64,000 nucleotides of DNA from positions 1,054,001 to 1,118,000 of the forward strand of contig JACCIC010000137.1 of assembly GCA_018907035.1 (NCBI GenBank). Direction: 5' to 3'. Within the stretch, counting starts at the first letter, position 1, and each line of letters opens with the position of its first letter. The notes below the pieces were generated by a model. It searched no databases. It saw only the letters and a program-made list of their open reading frames with translations, and was not told the DNA's origin. This document shows positions 11,573 to 23,399 of this stretch, in pieces. Source of the DNA: Sycobia sp. Sy_11 (lineage: Eukaryota > Arthropoda > Insecta > Hymenoptera > Epichrysomallidae). The position numbers and the translations under genes were made by a program.

Positions 11573-13499
11573 ATGGCAAACCTGCCAAACGACTTTAATG
11601 ACTGGCTCCAAAGCCTATGCGAGGAGGAGACAAACATCATTACCACGGAACTAGAATTAAAAAATGATGGTTCCCCATTTCAAAGGGCTGCCAGGCTATA
11701 CCGCAGACTAGCAGGAAATTATAGCCCGGGAGAATTTTGTGGAATGCGAGAGTGGTGGTAATATTGTAAAAACACCCTAGCGTAGAGACAAATCTGTTAA
11801 AAGTAATCGTAACCTCGACAATGCGTGACGCAACGAAAGCATATATCTTAAATCAAATGGAGGCGACATACGCTGAACAAGCTGATGAATCAGCTGACAC
11901 ACAGCAGGCTCGGGAAGGCAATCCGAGCACAGGCCAAAGACGTAGCACAACAGCTGCCGATCAGCAAATACAAAATCTGATCGATTTCAACTTGGCAGAG
12001 ATCAACAGGCACGGATCGCTCGCATGGAGCACAGCCAATGAATCGCCGATTCAGGCAGCCATCACGAGCGTAGCTACGCCTCCCGATGCGTGTGTCACGA
12101 ATGACATTCTACGTCAGGCGCAAGTCGCATCCCATGCGTCGGAAGCAGCAGCAGAGCCTCAGTCTGCTGACCCCGAAAACAATGTAGCAATTAGTCATGG
12201 ATTACACAATCTACAGACTATGCTACAAACTTGAATGCGGCAACAGAACAGCACTGTTCAAGATTTGCAACAGCGGCAAAATGAACTGCATGTTACGCTG
12301 GCTAAAATCCAACAACAGTTGCAGAAAACGCCGCGACGCGATCTTGTCACCTTTCAAGACACGTACGACCTCCAGCACTTAGAAAATGACAAAGATTCGA
12401 ACAGCAATAGACTCTCAGGGTCGACCGGCGAGCCTACATTCTCGGCTCCTTGCCACCCTCGGTACCAAGGGCCTGGAAGGGGGGTCATCACATGGATCGA
12501 GATGGGATGAGCTCGCCGACGAATATAACGCGATCAACGCTCTCAAGCACCTTGGCCCAGCGCACGGACATTGGTAAAACCGTGCGCCAATGGAAAATCT
12601 GCTTCAATGGTGCCAAAGGAAAAAGCGTGGAAGAATTTCTACAGAGGATCGCGGAACGTCGCAGATTGATGCCGCTGACGGACGAGGATATGCTCAATGC
12701 AATGACGGAGCTCCTCGATGGTGTAGCCCTACACTGGTACCGTCTATCCCGGAAAGACTGGACCACGTAGCAAGAATTCCGCCACGCAGCCCGGAGCTGC
12801 TACGGCGTCGATCGACGCTTCCAGGCTGAGCTGATTAGCGAAGCTCAGCGGCGTACACAGGCCAAACGCGAGCCAACACGTGACTAGGTGTTCTGTTTGT
12901 TGACGATCCTAAATCGGTTCGAAGAACCATGGTCGGACGACAAACAGATCGCCCTTATTTACCGTAATCTACTCCCGGAGATACAAAAGTTAGTTCCGAG
13001 GGAGAAGATTACGAGCGTAAATCGTCTAATCGAGCTCGCTCGAGAAGCCGAATGCGTCCTCGATGCGGAGCGCAATTATAAGCCACCTCCGTCACCCGAG
13101 GACTGCATAATGCCCGAAGTGGCCTTTCATGCTGCCGACACGTCTCGGACGCGCCCGAAACCAAACGTGGACGTGAAGCCGCCCGACTTCAAAGCTTTGG
13201 TGCGAGAAGTTTTGCAAGAGGCGGGGTTTAGAGCCACCTCATCTGATTTAGAGACGCCAGGTGTCGCAGCTCTTATCACGAAGAGCAGCAGTCGCGATTC
13301 ACGCCCGAGGTCGTCGCGTACACGGAAGACCGGAGCGTCGACCTCGCCTAAGTCGGAGAGGAAGCCCTCCTTCAGGGGAAAGCTCGTAGGCAAGCCCCTC
13401 AGCGACAAGAACAAAGGTCGGACAGCAGGTCCTGATCCGCGGTTCTTATGCTGGGGTTGTAGTTGGCCAGGCCATACCCTATGCAGCTGTCCCAAGTGA
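11573..13499 (+). pseudogene. Gypsy gag (capsid and nucleocapsid), broken
   Basis: Gag packages element RNA into particles. The likely start is ATG 11573 (MANLPNDF…), in frame to 11761. The reading continues from 11821 (with a TGA at 12232) and then in a third frame from about 12450. The capsid-type core lies near 12600-12770 (FNGAKGKSVEEFLQRI, then ALHWYR). A coiled, charged linker follows. The 3' end, near codon 185 of the 12888-13499 frame, holds one zinc knuckle of CX2CX4HX4C form (CWGCSWPGHTLCSC). At least two frameshifts and three stops rule out a functional protein. Confidence 0.85.
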
Positions 13500-13689
13500 T
13501 CGGAAATGTGAAAAAGGGCGAGTAATTGAGGTCCAACTCGTCCCTACGCTCTGTGAGATCTCTGAAGATCAGCAGGCAGCTGCGAGGACACAGGGTAATG
13601 ATGATTGCCCCTTCCTGTCGGTAAAGGAGGAGCATCACGACCGTCACTCTGCTGACTGAGCCACAAGTGTCGACCCCGATCGGTATTCA

Positions 13690-14196
13690 CGATGGTGGGT
13701 ACAGGTGGGCATAGGCGAGTTTCGCATCCATGCACTGCTCGATGCAGGGGCTGCTCGTACAACTCTCGGAGAAATCGGCCTGCAGATTGCATCTGCCCTC
13801 GGTCGTCTAGTTCGACCATTTCCTGGATCTGGCGCTCGACTCGCCACGGGAAAAATTGAGCCGGTAATAGGCCAGGTGGCCCTCCCGTTTGCCATTGCAG
13901 ACGTTGAAATGGAGCTGGACGACTTCATAATTCGAGACTTGGAAAACGGCTGCCTGCTCGGTGCAGCCTTCTACCGCGCTTTCAATGCGGTCATCCACCC
14001 GCGCGACAACACCATGTCGATCGAGGATGCTGCGGATTTCGTTCCGCTACATCTCTGCACCGTCTCCGTTACCTCAGCGTATTCGCTTGCCTCTATAGGC
14101 TTGGCTGCATTGACGACAGTCAATGTCGAGCTCTCGAGGAACTCCTCGACCGGATGCAGCCCCCGGCTGATCAGCCTCTGGGCTGCACGCATCTGA
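13690..14196 (+). pseudogene. Gypsy aspartic protease region
   Basis: Frame 13705-14196. Near the start is HALLDAGAARTTL, matching the retroviral-type protease active site, but DAG replaces the usual D-T/S-G. ENGCLLGAAFYRAF near residue 80 resembles the C-terminal ILGxDFL-like element. The protease would process Gag-Pol. It is separated from gag and from RT by frame changes. The Ala at the active site may impair catalysis. Confidence 0.7.
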
Positions 14197-15665
14197 CCGA
14201 CCACGTGATCGATGTCGACGATGCTAAGCCGATTAAGCAGCGTTACTATCCGGTCTCTCAGAAGATAGAGCTGGAGATGCATGCGCAAGTTCGCAAAATG
14301 CTTGATCAAGGCGTAATTCGCAGATCAACCAGCGAGTGGACTAGTCCCCTCGTGATGGTTCGCAAGAGCGACGGGAGCTACCGATTCTGCGTGGACTATC
14401 GCAAATTGAATTCCGTGTCCAAGGTCAGCGCGTATCCGCTCCCTTACAAAAACGTAATTTTACGGAAATTGAGAAATGCCCGATACATTTCCACACGGGA
14501 CCTCCGCAGCGCCTAACCTCAGGTCCCTCTTCGTGAGGATACGCGACACCTCTCTGCCTTCACGGTCCCAGGCATGGAGTTATTTGAATGGACGCGTATG
14601 CCATATGGTGTCGCCGGTGGCCCTGCAACCTATCAGCAGTTAAGCGACAAGCTGATCGGCCCTGAAATGGAGCTACGGTTTCTCGGCGTCCTCGTGGATC
14701 GTAACGGTTGCCGACCCGATCCGGATAAGATTGCACCAATCTTGACTTACGCCGCATCAAAGAACCTGAAGCAGCTCCGTAGGTTTCTAGGCCTTGCGTC
14801 CTGGTATTGCAAGGTCTTAGAGAACTTTGCAACGCTTGCTGAGCCTCTCACCCGATTAATCAAGAAGAACATCCAGTATCATTGGGGAGACGAGCAGCAG
14901 CACGCCTTCGAACAGATACGGACGCTCGTCGCATCTGCACCAGTCCTTTCTCGAACGTCGTTTGGAGAAACGTTCGTCATCCAGACGGACGCCAGCGACT
15001 CGGGACTAAGCGCCGTACTCACGCAATTAGTTGGTGGCGTGGAGCGCGTGCTCTCCTACGCTAGTCGCACGAAGACTGCAGCCGAGCGTAACTCAGTCAC
15101 CGAACGTGAGTGCCTCGCCGTGCTATGGACTGTACGTAAATTTCGCCCGTACGTCGAGGGCCACCACTTCCAGTTGATAACCGATCATAGCAGCCTTCGT
15201 TGGCTGCACTCATTACGCAACCCCACGGACAAACTCGCCCGTTGGGCCTTGGAATTACAGGGGTATGACTATAATGTCATCCACTGGAAAGGTACCTTAA
15301 ATTGCGTACCAGACGCCCTTTCTCGTTTGTACGAAGACGAGCCGACCTGCGAAGTCGCCTCCATCGGCGTCACCGATGTGCAAGACCTCTGGTATTTGCG
15401 CATTCGTAAGAAAGTGGTGAGCGATCCGACCGACCACCCATGGTGGAAAGTCGTTGGGCAACGACTATACTACAACCGTCCCGATCCAGCCGTCGAAGAT
15501 TTAGTAGATGACCAGGATGCATGGACGTTAGTCCTGCCTAAAGAAGATCGCCGTACCGTTCTTCATGAATGTCATGAGGAGCCCACAGCTGGTCATTTCG
15601 GACGCCATAAGACGTATGGCCGTATTGCACGATCATACTACTGCCCTCATTGCAAAAAGATGTGA
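14154..15665 (+). pseudogene. Gypsy RT-RNase H with the catalytic YxDD block deleted; integrase zinc-finger start
   Basis: One frame from 14154 to 15663 with a single stop (TAA at 14514, where a Tyr codon is expected). RT fingers are clear: KMLDQGVI, SPLVMVRKSDG, FCVDYRKLN and the DLRSA catalytic-Asp region. After MPYGVAGGPATYQQL the sequence jumps at about 14670 to LRFLGVLVDRNG, skipping the YxDD box and about 50-60 residues without losing frame. RNase H is complete: TDASDSG, TERECLAV, TDHSSLRWL and PDALSRL carry its acidic residues. The end, HFGRHKTYGRI…CPHC, is the integrase HHCC finger. Confidence 0.88.
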
Positions 15666-16591
15666 CAAAATTTGTCCGTGACTGCAACGTGTGCCAGCAA
15701 TGTAAGGTACAGCTGGCTGCAACAGCTGGCCTGATGGGCCATCGAACGGTCACCCGCCCTTAGGCAGTAGTAGCTGGAAACGTGATGTGTCCGTTTCCAC
15801 GATCTACCCGAGGATACGAGTACTTACTCGTCTTCATGAATCTATTCACTCGCTGGGTAGAGTGCATCCCTATCCGAAAGACGAATGCGCAAACGATTCG
15901 CCGCGAGTTGAAAGATAGCGTATTTTTACGCTTTGGTATGTCCGAAATATTCCTATTGGACAATGGCACCGAATTTCGCAATACGGTTCTCGAGAAATTC
16001 CTTGTGGAGCATGGGGAGCACTCAACGATACCCCCTTATCACGTTCAAGCCAATCCGGTAAAGAGAGTCAATAAGACTATGAAGACCGCGATAATCGCCT
16101 TCATTGAAGATTCTCATAGTACTTGAGATGCGCATATCGCCGAGCTGATGTTTGCGTACAACACATCCGTACAAAACTCCATTGGCGTAAGTCCGGCCTT
16201 CCTTAACACGGGTGGTCACCCCTCAGCCCCTGGCACGCATCGCCGCCAGGAGGAGCAGCGCGCACAGATGGCGCAAGAAGAGGCCGCTCTACAGCATTGG
16301 AAAGAGCGCATGGAGAAGTTATCTGATCTCCATCTAAAGGCAGTGGAAAACTTGCAGCAAGCACAGGCGAAACAAGCTCTTTATTATAATGCAAGACGTC
16401 GCGATGTTCATTACGCGATTGGCGATCGCGTATGGCGGCGCAATCGCATCCTCTCGTCAGGCATACAAGGCGTCAACGCCAAGCTTGCCCCGAAATTCGA
16501 CGGGCCCTTTACCATCATGGAGAAACTCGGCACGAATGTCTATCGACTGGTCAACTCAACAAGAAGAGATGATGGTGAGAATATCGCCTGA
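15666..16591 (+). pseudogene. Gypsy integrase core and C-terminus, broken
   Basis: Integrase inserts the cDNA copy. The core begins near 15782 (GYEYLLVF…FTRWVECIPIR). The first catalytic Asp seems displaced by a small frameshifting deletion just upstream. The second lies in LLDNGTEFRN. The third residue, normally Glu in …NPVERVN, is Lys (NPVKRVN, near 16065). A stop at 16124 separates the last part (16148-16591: NTGGHPSAPGT, then GDRVWRRNR and FDGPFTIMEKLG), the usual C-terminal GPY-like module. Confidence 0.85.
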
Positions 16592-17225
16592 AGCCCTGCA
16601 ATCGAGACAACGACCCCGACGATAATAACGGTTCCGACACGGATGAGCCTTCAGGCAAAGAGCGTGATTGCGATGCGTCTGATTGTAATGTCGAGGCGAG
16701 CGAGCGAAACCGCGTTGTAACACCCCTGGTGAGCGTACGGCGCCCCGACGACGCGCCTCATTGTAATCCCGGTACGAGCGTGCGAAGCGATACTCCCGCG
16801 GGCAATGCCATGTGACCTAACGCCGATGACGCGCCGCGTAGATTAGGGAGACCGCATACGACGCGAATTGTAATCCGTCGAAGGACGCAAGCGCGAGTCC
16901 CTGCGGAGCCCCATAACAGCGAAGCCGCCTGCAATAGTGGCATACCCCAGTTAAAGCGGAAAGTAGGACGCCCCAGGAGAAGCCAGTGCTCACCATTACC
17001 GCGGGACCAATCCCCCCGGCCTACTCGGGGCCAAACCAAGGCCCATCAACAAGCCATGAAGGTGCATAATGCACCTGCGGCTTTATTTTCCATCCTCTCC
17101 TCATTAAGACATTCCCCAGTTATGTATTGTGTAGTAATCCCTATCCTGACATGATGGTCAACATGAGAGAGAGAGATGTTGGGTCGAGCTGCCACGCTTC
17201 GGCTACCAGCGTCTGGAGGGGGGCG
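16592..17225 (+). other. 3' internal region of the gypsy element
   Basis: No env-like frame. It encodes a decayed Asp/Arg-rich Pol tail including a KRKVGRPRRS AT-hook-like stretch near 16955-16985. It ends in a purine tract (GGAGGGGGGCG, about 17215-17225) directly before the 3' LTR, the expected plus-strand primer. Confidence 0.6.
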
Positions 17226-17780
17226 TCTGATGGGGAACGCAAGCGCCACGTAAGCTTGTTTTCCCACGTCCCTATGCTCTCTCACCTGTCGTAGCCCTGT
17301 AAATTTGTATATATATTTTTAAATGTAAAAATTAATAGATATCTATTACAGGCCGACGCACGAATACACCGGCAGAGAGGTAAGTGTGTGAGAGAGAGAG
17401 AGAGCGGGGAGTGGGGAGAGATGGCCGCGCGCGCGAATTTGACAGTTGAAGTACGAGAGCTGCGAGAGATACGCGCGTTCGAGACTAATTCGTTTTTCGT
17501 GTGCTTCTTTTGGGAATACGCCTCGAGTTCTAATATTCCCCCTCACCACGTACCTCATCTTCGTGGAGGGTACGAGACAGAACGCGCGTGTTTGTGCCGC
17601 TGACGTGGGTGTGATCCACGTGCACCGCTGCCGAGCCGTTTGCGCGGAATAGCCGACCCATCCTGGGGTCTTTTGACGAGCGGAGTAGCCGCCTCTCCCA
17701 GCGAACCAAGGCTTGGTTGAACGAGGAAGTGCTGCCAGCGGGTTCCACGAACGCATCTACACTTTACTGTAAGTGGCAGC

Positions 17781-17818
<38 letters not shown>

Positions 17819-17949
17819 CTAAGTCCTCGCGCAACGTCGCCTCGGCGACCCTCGGGTTAAGCCTTTTCGGGGCTAAGCCCAGCCGAGCACACATATTTGC
17901 AACGGCCATGCCCACCGTCCTCGTGCTCGAGGCGGACACGCACACCGTT

Positions 17950-17952
<3 letters not shown>
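17226..17952 (+). repeat. 3' LTR of the gypsy element
   Basis: Direct repeat of 9204-10084 with many substitutions and an internal deletion of about 190 bases. It ends CACCGTTACA and is followed at once by (AT)n. LTR divergence and indels indicate an old insertion. Confidence 0.9.
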
Positions 17953-18006
<54 letters not shown>

Positions 18007-18656
18007 AAATTTCTGCAATCGTATGCGATCTCTATATGTACGAGGAGGACGCTTCTAATACAATTATATTTATATTTTATTGTTGTATATGTTTATGTAA
18101 TTATATTTACATATAATTATTATAGATATATATTATATATTTTGTATTATATTATAATTATATATATATTATATAATTAGATTGTATTTTTGTAAAGTAT
18201 ATTTAGTTTTTATTTTTAGAATAAGTTTAAGTTTTTGCATACGTGTCCTGCTTAGTGAATACGATGAGCGTATTGTGTATATAGCGTGTAGTGTATTTAA
18301 AAAGCTAAGATAATTATTTTATTTAATAAATATTAATTGCTTTTAAATTGAAATATACTTTTTTATTGGAAAATAGAATTTATTTATTCCAATTTTAATA
18401 ATAAAATATTCTTGTTTAATTTTCAATAAATATATCCATGAAATAAAATTCTTTTAGGACCATATTTTTGAAATATTCGATATTAAATTATTCAATAATC
18501 AATATTTAAAAAATAATAAATAACAATAACTGTTAGCGAATTATATAACTGAACAATACTATTTAATTATGATGTGTGTTTTAAAAAACGTTTATACTTA
18601 TATAATAATCAATATATACAAATAAGTTAGATGTGTGTGTGTGTTTGTACGCAATA

Positions 18657-18744
<88 letters not shown>

Positions 18745-18775
18745 GTATATGTATTTGAGTGTCTATACGTTCCCA
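17953..18775 (+). repeat. (AT)n and dispersed repeat D, copy 2
   Basis: (AT)n to about 18002, then the 18003-18345 and 18600-18775 match to 8168-8640. Bases about 18345-18600 are an insert relative to copy 1, and part of it resembles 8641-8720 in inverted orientation. A pure CT tract fills 18661-18737. No gene. Confidence 0.7.
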
Positions 18776-19100
18776 TATACACACATATAAATAATTCATA
18801 TATAGGTTAATGTAACTTACTTGCATATATTTCTTCCGTATATATATGGATATTTATTTATTCTAACTTAATACGAAAATAATCCTTTTAAGTCTTCGAA
18901 TAAATAAATCTTTAAGTTATCGTAAATTTTAATAGCAAATTTAATAAGCAACTGTTATTTTCTTCATTTATGTCCACTTCATCCTTTAGAGCGTGAGAAG
19001 ATCCCAACGGTAGCTATGCCTCGAAAACCGATATCTGTTTCTAATCGATGTTCAGCTGACGCACGGAAGAAAAGAGTTTTATTGTTGATATTTTGTTTTT

Positions 19101-19127
19101 AAAGTTGATATTTTGCCGACAATTTTA

Positions 19128-19179
<52 letters not shown>

Positions 19180-19903
19180 TAAATACGGCTTTGATGGAGA
19201 AAATTGTACTTTCGAGTTCGAGCGGTAGAAAAAGATGTCCAAGTTTCTCGAGACGACGTTTACAGAGAATATCATGTTCGGACTATAGGAAATGTCTCGG
19301 AACGACTGCTATAGAGAGCTTTATGCTGGGAAGGTAGAATACAATGTTCAGGTATCTCGGGTCGACACTTACTGGGAGTGTGCGTGTTCGAATGATAGAA
19401 TACGAATCTCTTCATAGGAGTCGTACTGACATACCTGGACATTGTTTCTCACCAACTGTACACGACACTCCCAGTAGATGTCGTCCCAAAACACCTGGGC
19501 ATCACATTTTATCATCCAATCACAAAACTCCCCGTAGAATTGTCCCGGCATACCTGAACATCGTTTCCTAACGATGAAAAACAATACTCCCCGTAGAAGT
19601 CGTTCGGAAAGACCTCGATATCGTATTTTACCACCCCAACACGAATTTCCTTATAGAGGTTGATTTCCTCATATCTGGACGTCGTTTTCGATTAACTAAA
19701 TACAATATTCCCCGTAGAAATCGCCCAGAGACACGTGGACATCGCATTCTATCATCCGAACACACAACTGCCTATAGAAATCGTTTTGAGACAACGGGAT
19801 ATCGTAATCAACCGCCCGTACACGACAATACAATATTTCTCAGTAGAAACCGTATAAAAAATGCGTAATATAATTTGTACAATATAATATATATACAATA
19901 TAC

Positions 19904-19935
<32 letters not shown>

Positions 19936-20364
19936 AACATATTTCGTATATTTCTGTTTTCACAATTAAATACCTACGGAAGTATTGTTTTTAATCGTTA
20001 GGAAACGATGTTCAGGTACGTCGGGGCAACTTCTACGGGGAGTTTCGTGTTCGGATGATAGAATGTGATGCCCAGGTGTTTTGGAACGACTTCTATTGGG
20101 AATGTCGTGTACAGTTGGTGGGAAGCAATGTCGAGATATGTCGGTACGACTTCTATGAAGAGATTTGTATTCTATCATTCGAACACGCACACTCCCAGTA
20201 AGAGTCGTCCCGAGACATTTCCTATAGTCCGAACATGATATTCTCTGTAAATGTCGTCTCGAGAAACTTAAACATCTTTTTCTCCGCTCGAACTCGAAAA
20301 TACAATGATCTCCATCGAAGCCGTATTTAATATGTATAAAATGGTCGGCAAAATATCAACTTTT
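19101..20364. repeat. Inverted array of degenerate 60-bp repeats
   Basis: Arms 19101-19598 and 19970-20364 are reverse complements; each starts with the AAGTTGATATTTTGCCGAC block. Inside, units of about 60 bases share a pattern like CCTGGACATCGTTTTCTATCATCC followed by ACTCCCCGTAGAAGTCGT. The unit direction flips within each arm. The left arm has exactly one extra 60-bp unit (about 19303-19362) plus (AT)n at 19131-19174, so unit number has changed by whole units. It appears non-coding. It lies about 150 bases upstream of a Helitron terminus and may be internal to that element. Confidence 0.85.
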
Positions 20365-20511
20365 TGAAGTGTACGTTACATTGAAGCAGATTTTTATACA
20401 GAAGGGACAATAAGTATACGGTCAATTATTTATAGAAATATAGATTTTTATATATAAAGTACTTTTTACTTAGATATTGTTGAATTGTTTATGAAATCGG
20501 TTAAATTATTA

Positions 20512-20543
20512 TCTCGGGCGAAGCCGAGACGGGACATGCTAGT
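20512..20543 (+). other. Helitron 3' terminus
   Basis: A short hairpin (TCTCGG…CCGAGA, 20512-20529) is followed by CGGGACATG and CTAG at 20539-20542, then T. A hairpin about 10 bases before CTRR and insertion before T are the known Helitron 3' hallmarks. No Rep/helicase coding is visible, so the element is non-autonomous. The 5' TC end was not found with certainty. Confidence 0.75.
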
Positions 20544-20561
20544 ATATATATATATATATAT

Positions 20562-20857
20562 TGTAACGGTGCGCATGTCCACCGCGAGCACGAGGACGGC
20601 GGGCACGGCCATTGCAAATATGTGCCCGGCTGGGCTTAGCCCCGAATTATTTCGGCGAGGGAGAGGGGCAGTTCGTGAAGGGCGAAGTACCGCCTGTGGA
20701 TTTGCGCGAGAGATAGGGAGACTAATTAAATGTAGGAAAGCGGTATAATTAAAAAATTAATTGTGCTTTTATACATAACCTACATACAACACATATACGC
20801 TAAGGCACGAGGCGCGCAGTCCGAGGGTCGCCGAAGTGACGGTGCGCGAAGAGTTAG

Positions 20858-20910
<53 letters not shown>

Positions 20911-20965
20911 CGGGCTGCCACTTACAGTCGGGCGCTGACGTGCTCGTGAAATCCACTGGCGACAG
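20562..20965 (-). repeat. Gypsy LTR fragment (3' part)
   Basis: The reverse complement of this segment matches the 3' part of the LTRs at 9204 and 17226, from the GTGGCAGCCC block to the terminal CACCGTTACA. The terminus abuts (AT)n at 20544-20561. A long GA tract (20864-20907) corresponds to the LTR CT tract. The 5' half of the LTR is missing. Confidence 0.8.
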
Positions 20966-20984
20966 GGATAATCATGAGCTCTAT

Positions 20985-21796
20985 GATTATAGTTTAAAAT
21001 TTTTTGCAAGTGTTTTTATTTTCTTCAGGAAAATTGAACAAACCATGATCTTTATGGACTTTGCATGATATTAGGAATGAATATTCAATTTCCGTCTAAA
21101 GCTGTTACGATATTCGTAATTAGTCCCGCAAAAATCATAAATATTCAGAAAAATAGTGCGGGGGAACTTTCTTGGAACTAAACTCAATACAGCCACATCA
21201 CTGACATTGTTTCGGCCAGCCTTGAAGCTTCATTATTTTTTCCTGCAGATATTTAATATATGTTGATATTATTATAGAAAAATTATCTAGGCAATATATT
21301 TTTATACATTGGGTATTTTTTACATAAGTAAACTGTAAACTTAAACAGACTGTAATTAAGGGGGTGGGCAAGGTGGCAGGCAGGCACGAGGCTGATGAGG
21401 GGAGGTAAGGGAAGTGAAGGCCCGAGCCAAAGAGAAATTAATCGATTGTTACATTTTCTTTATGCATTTTTGTTACATTTTTTTCTTATGCATTATATAA
21501 TATATATATAAATATACACACAATATTATATTAGTATTGTAGGCAGCGCAACGCAACTTAATTTGAAACGCAAAATCTCAGCCGTTCAAACTTTACATAT
21601 ATAATTATGAAAGAGAAAAGAACTGCGAAAGATTCAATATTAATAATATTATTTATATGCTCTTTACAAATGCACACCCAACACAGCTTCCTCACTTATT
21701 TACAATACGTCATAATTAGGAGGTCGAAGTTTGAGCATTAGAGGTTTAAGTAAAGAACATGCGTTAAGGAAGTTAAAGAACAAGGTTTAAGTAAAG

Positions 21797-21869
<73 letters not shown>

Positions 21870-22117
21870 GAGAATGGATTTTGGTCGCGTTTGGAATCAG
21901 TCCGATCTTGCCGAAACAGAGGAAAGAATTAGTGCACGCATTTCTTATATGTATGTATTATATATGTATATACACACGTATATACGCGCGGTTTTTTCTC
22001 TTTCGCTCAGTCCTTCACTTTCCCTCTTCGGCAACGTGCCTGCCTGCCACCTTGCCCCTCCTCTTCATAACAGTCTATACTCGCGTCCGCCGTTTCTCCT
22101 TCATTGCTCTAAGGCCT

Positions 22118-22176
<59 letters not shown>

Positions 22177-22340
22177 CTCCGAACAGCTATTCGGACATTT
22201 TTCAGCAGTGCGCTACATTTATCGATAGTCGAGATTGCAGACGGAGCTTGTTCGGGCACCTACCACAGTAGGCTGTGTCGCCAAATTTGGTACCATTGAT
22301 TTATATGGGCCCTGGCAATTTCGGTTCATCTCTGGTTAAT
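20985..22340 (+). repeat. Interspersed repeat family A, copy 1
   Basis: Parallels 33240-35615 block by block: a CTCTATGATTATAGTT-like block, GTAAACTTAAACAGACTG, GGCAAGGTGGCAGGCAGGC, AATACGTCATAATTAGGAGG, an (AT)n-(GA)n tract, the GAGAATGGATTTTGGTCGC block, a TTCGGACATTTTTCAGCAG block and a right end of GGTTCATCTCTG. No transposase frame is seen. It is probably a non-autonomous DNA element. Confidence 0.7.
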
Positions 22341-23399
22341 CCCTTTTATTTCATTTATTGTTTCGGCGCCCCCCCCCCCTGCTGAATGCTGTCACTCCTT
22401 TGATCGCACGAGCTCGAAAACCAACATCTGAAATATCGCACGAACGGAGTACCGACATTCACCATCGTAGCGCCGTGTCTCAAAATTTTACTGCAATATC
22501 TAACATGGGCATCGGTGATCTTCCCTTATTATCTCTGCTATGGGCTTTACCTGGCCAGACCAGAGATGCTAGACCTGGCTTTTCACTTCTATTACTGTCT
22601 ATCTTCGTTGACTTGACTAATGTGTGAAATTAATCTCAGGTTATCTGAGATTATTTATATTATACTCGTGTTCTTGTCATGTCGGGTGCTTCTTTTTTTG
22701 CATACCTCAGAGAAATTTTGTGAGAGATCTTGAGAATTTTATATAAGTGGGATGAATTTCTATGATACTCATGTGCTAATGTTAGCATACTGTATGCATT
22801 AATGACCACTTCTTGTATTTTTTCGACTTATTCTTGCATTACTTGATTTATGTAAATTCCATTGCTAACAAACTAATTTTTTTTTAATTTCCTGAATATC
22901 ATGAATATTTATAATATTTCACATAGTAGTACGCTAAGCTTCAAGTATATACACATGCTGGAATAAACCTATCAGTATAAAAGCTGTTAAAAGTGTTATC
23001 CAAAAAGAGAGCTTTCAATCTTACCGTTATAATAAGTGTGTGTGTAAAATATAATAATTTGACATAATTTCTACGTTTTCAATAGGAGAAAAACTTGCAT
23101 CCTTTGACATCTTAAGCACTGGTTTAATTATGCAAGCTACCTTTGCATGTTATTTGATGTCTTATGTAAAAATAATTTTCTAAATTATTTATTCTGAAAG
23201 ATGTTTCAGCAGATATTATCTACTACTTTAATACATATAATAATTACATATTTTTTAATATGATAAGAACAATGGGGTGAAAATAAATAATTATAATTAA
23301 TTTTAAAAAGTTTAAATAGTTTATTGATTTACCTGTTAAAGATAATTATATATCAATATGTATAAATAGTTGTATATTACACTGCGTTTTTAATAAGAA
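22341..23399. other. Intergenic DNA downstream of the ETFRF1-like gene
   Basis: No gene recognised. A C-run lies at 22368-22378, and a segment around 22460-22520 vaguely resembles the right end of repeat family A. The rest is A+T rich and probably includes the ETFRF1-like 3'UTR, which cannot be delimited. Confidence 0.5.

Larger units (their letters stand above)
9204..17952 (+). mobile_element. Ty3/gypsy LTR retrotransposon, full length but decayed
   Basis: Two direct LTRs (9204-10084 and 17226-17952) enclose leader, gag, protease, RT-RNase H and integrase in Ty3/gypsy order. Outer termini are TGT…ACA, and both flanks are (AT)n, so the target was a TA microsatellite. A purine-rich tract (about 17211-17225) precedes the 3' LTR. 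No env-like frame is seen. Stops, frameshifts, an RT deletion and altered catalytic residues make it non-autonomous. Confidence 0.92.
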
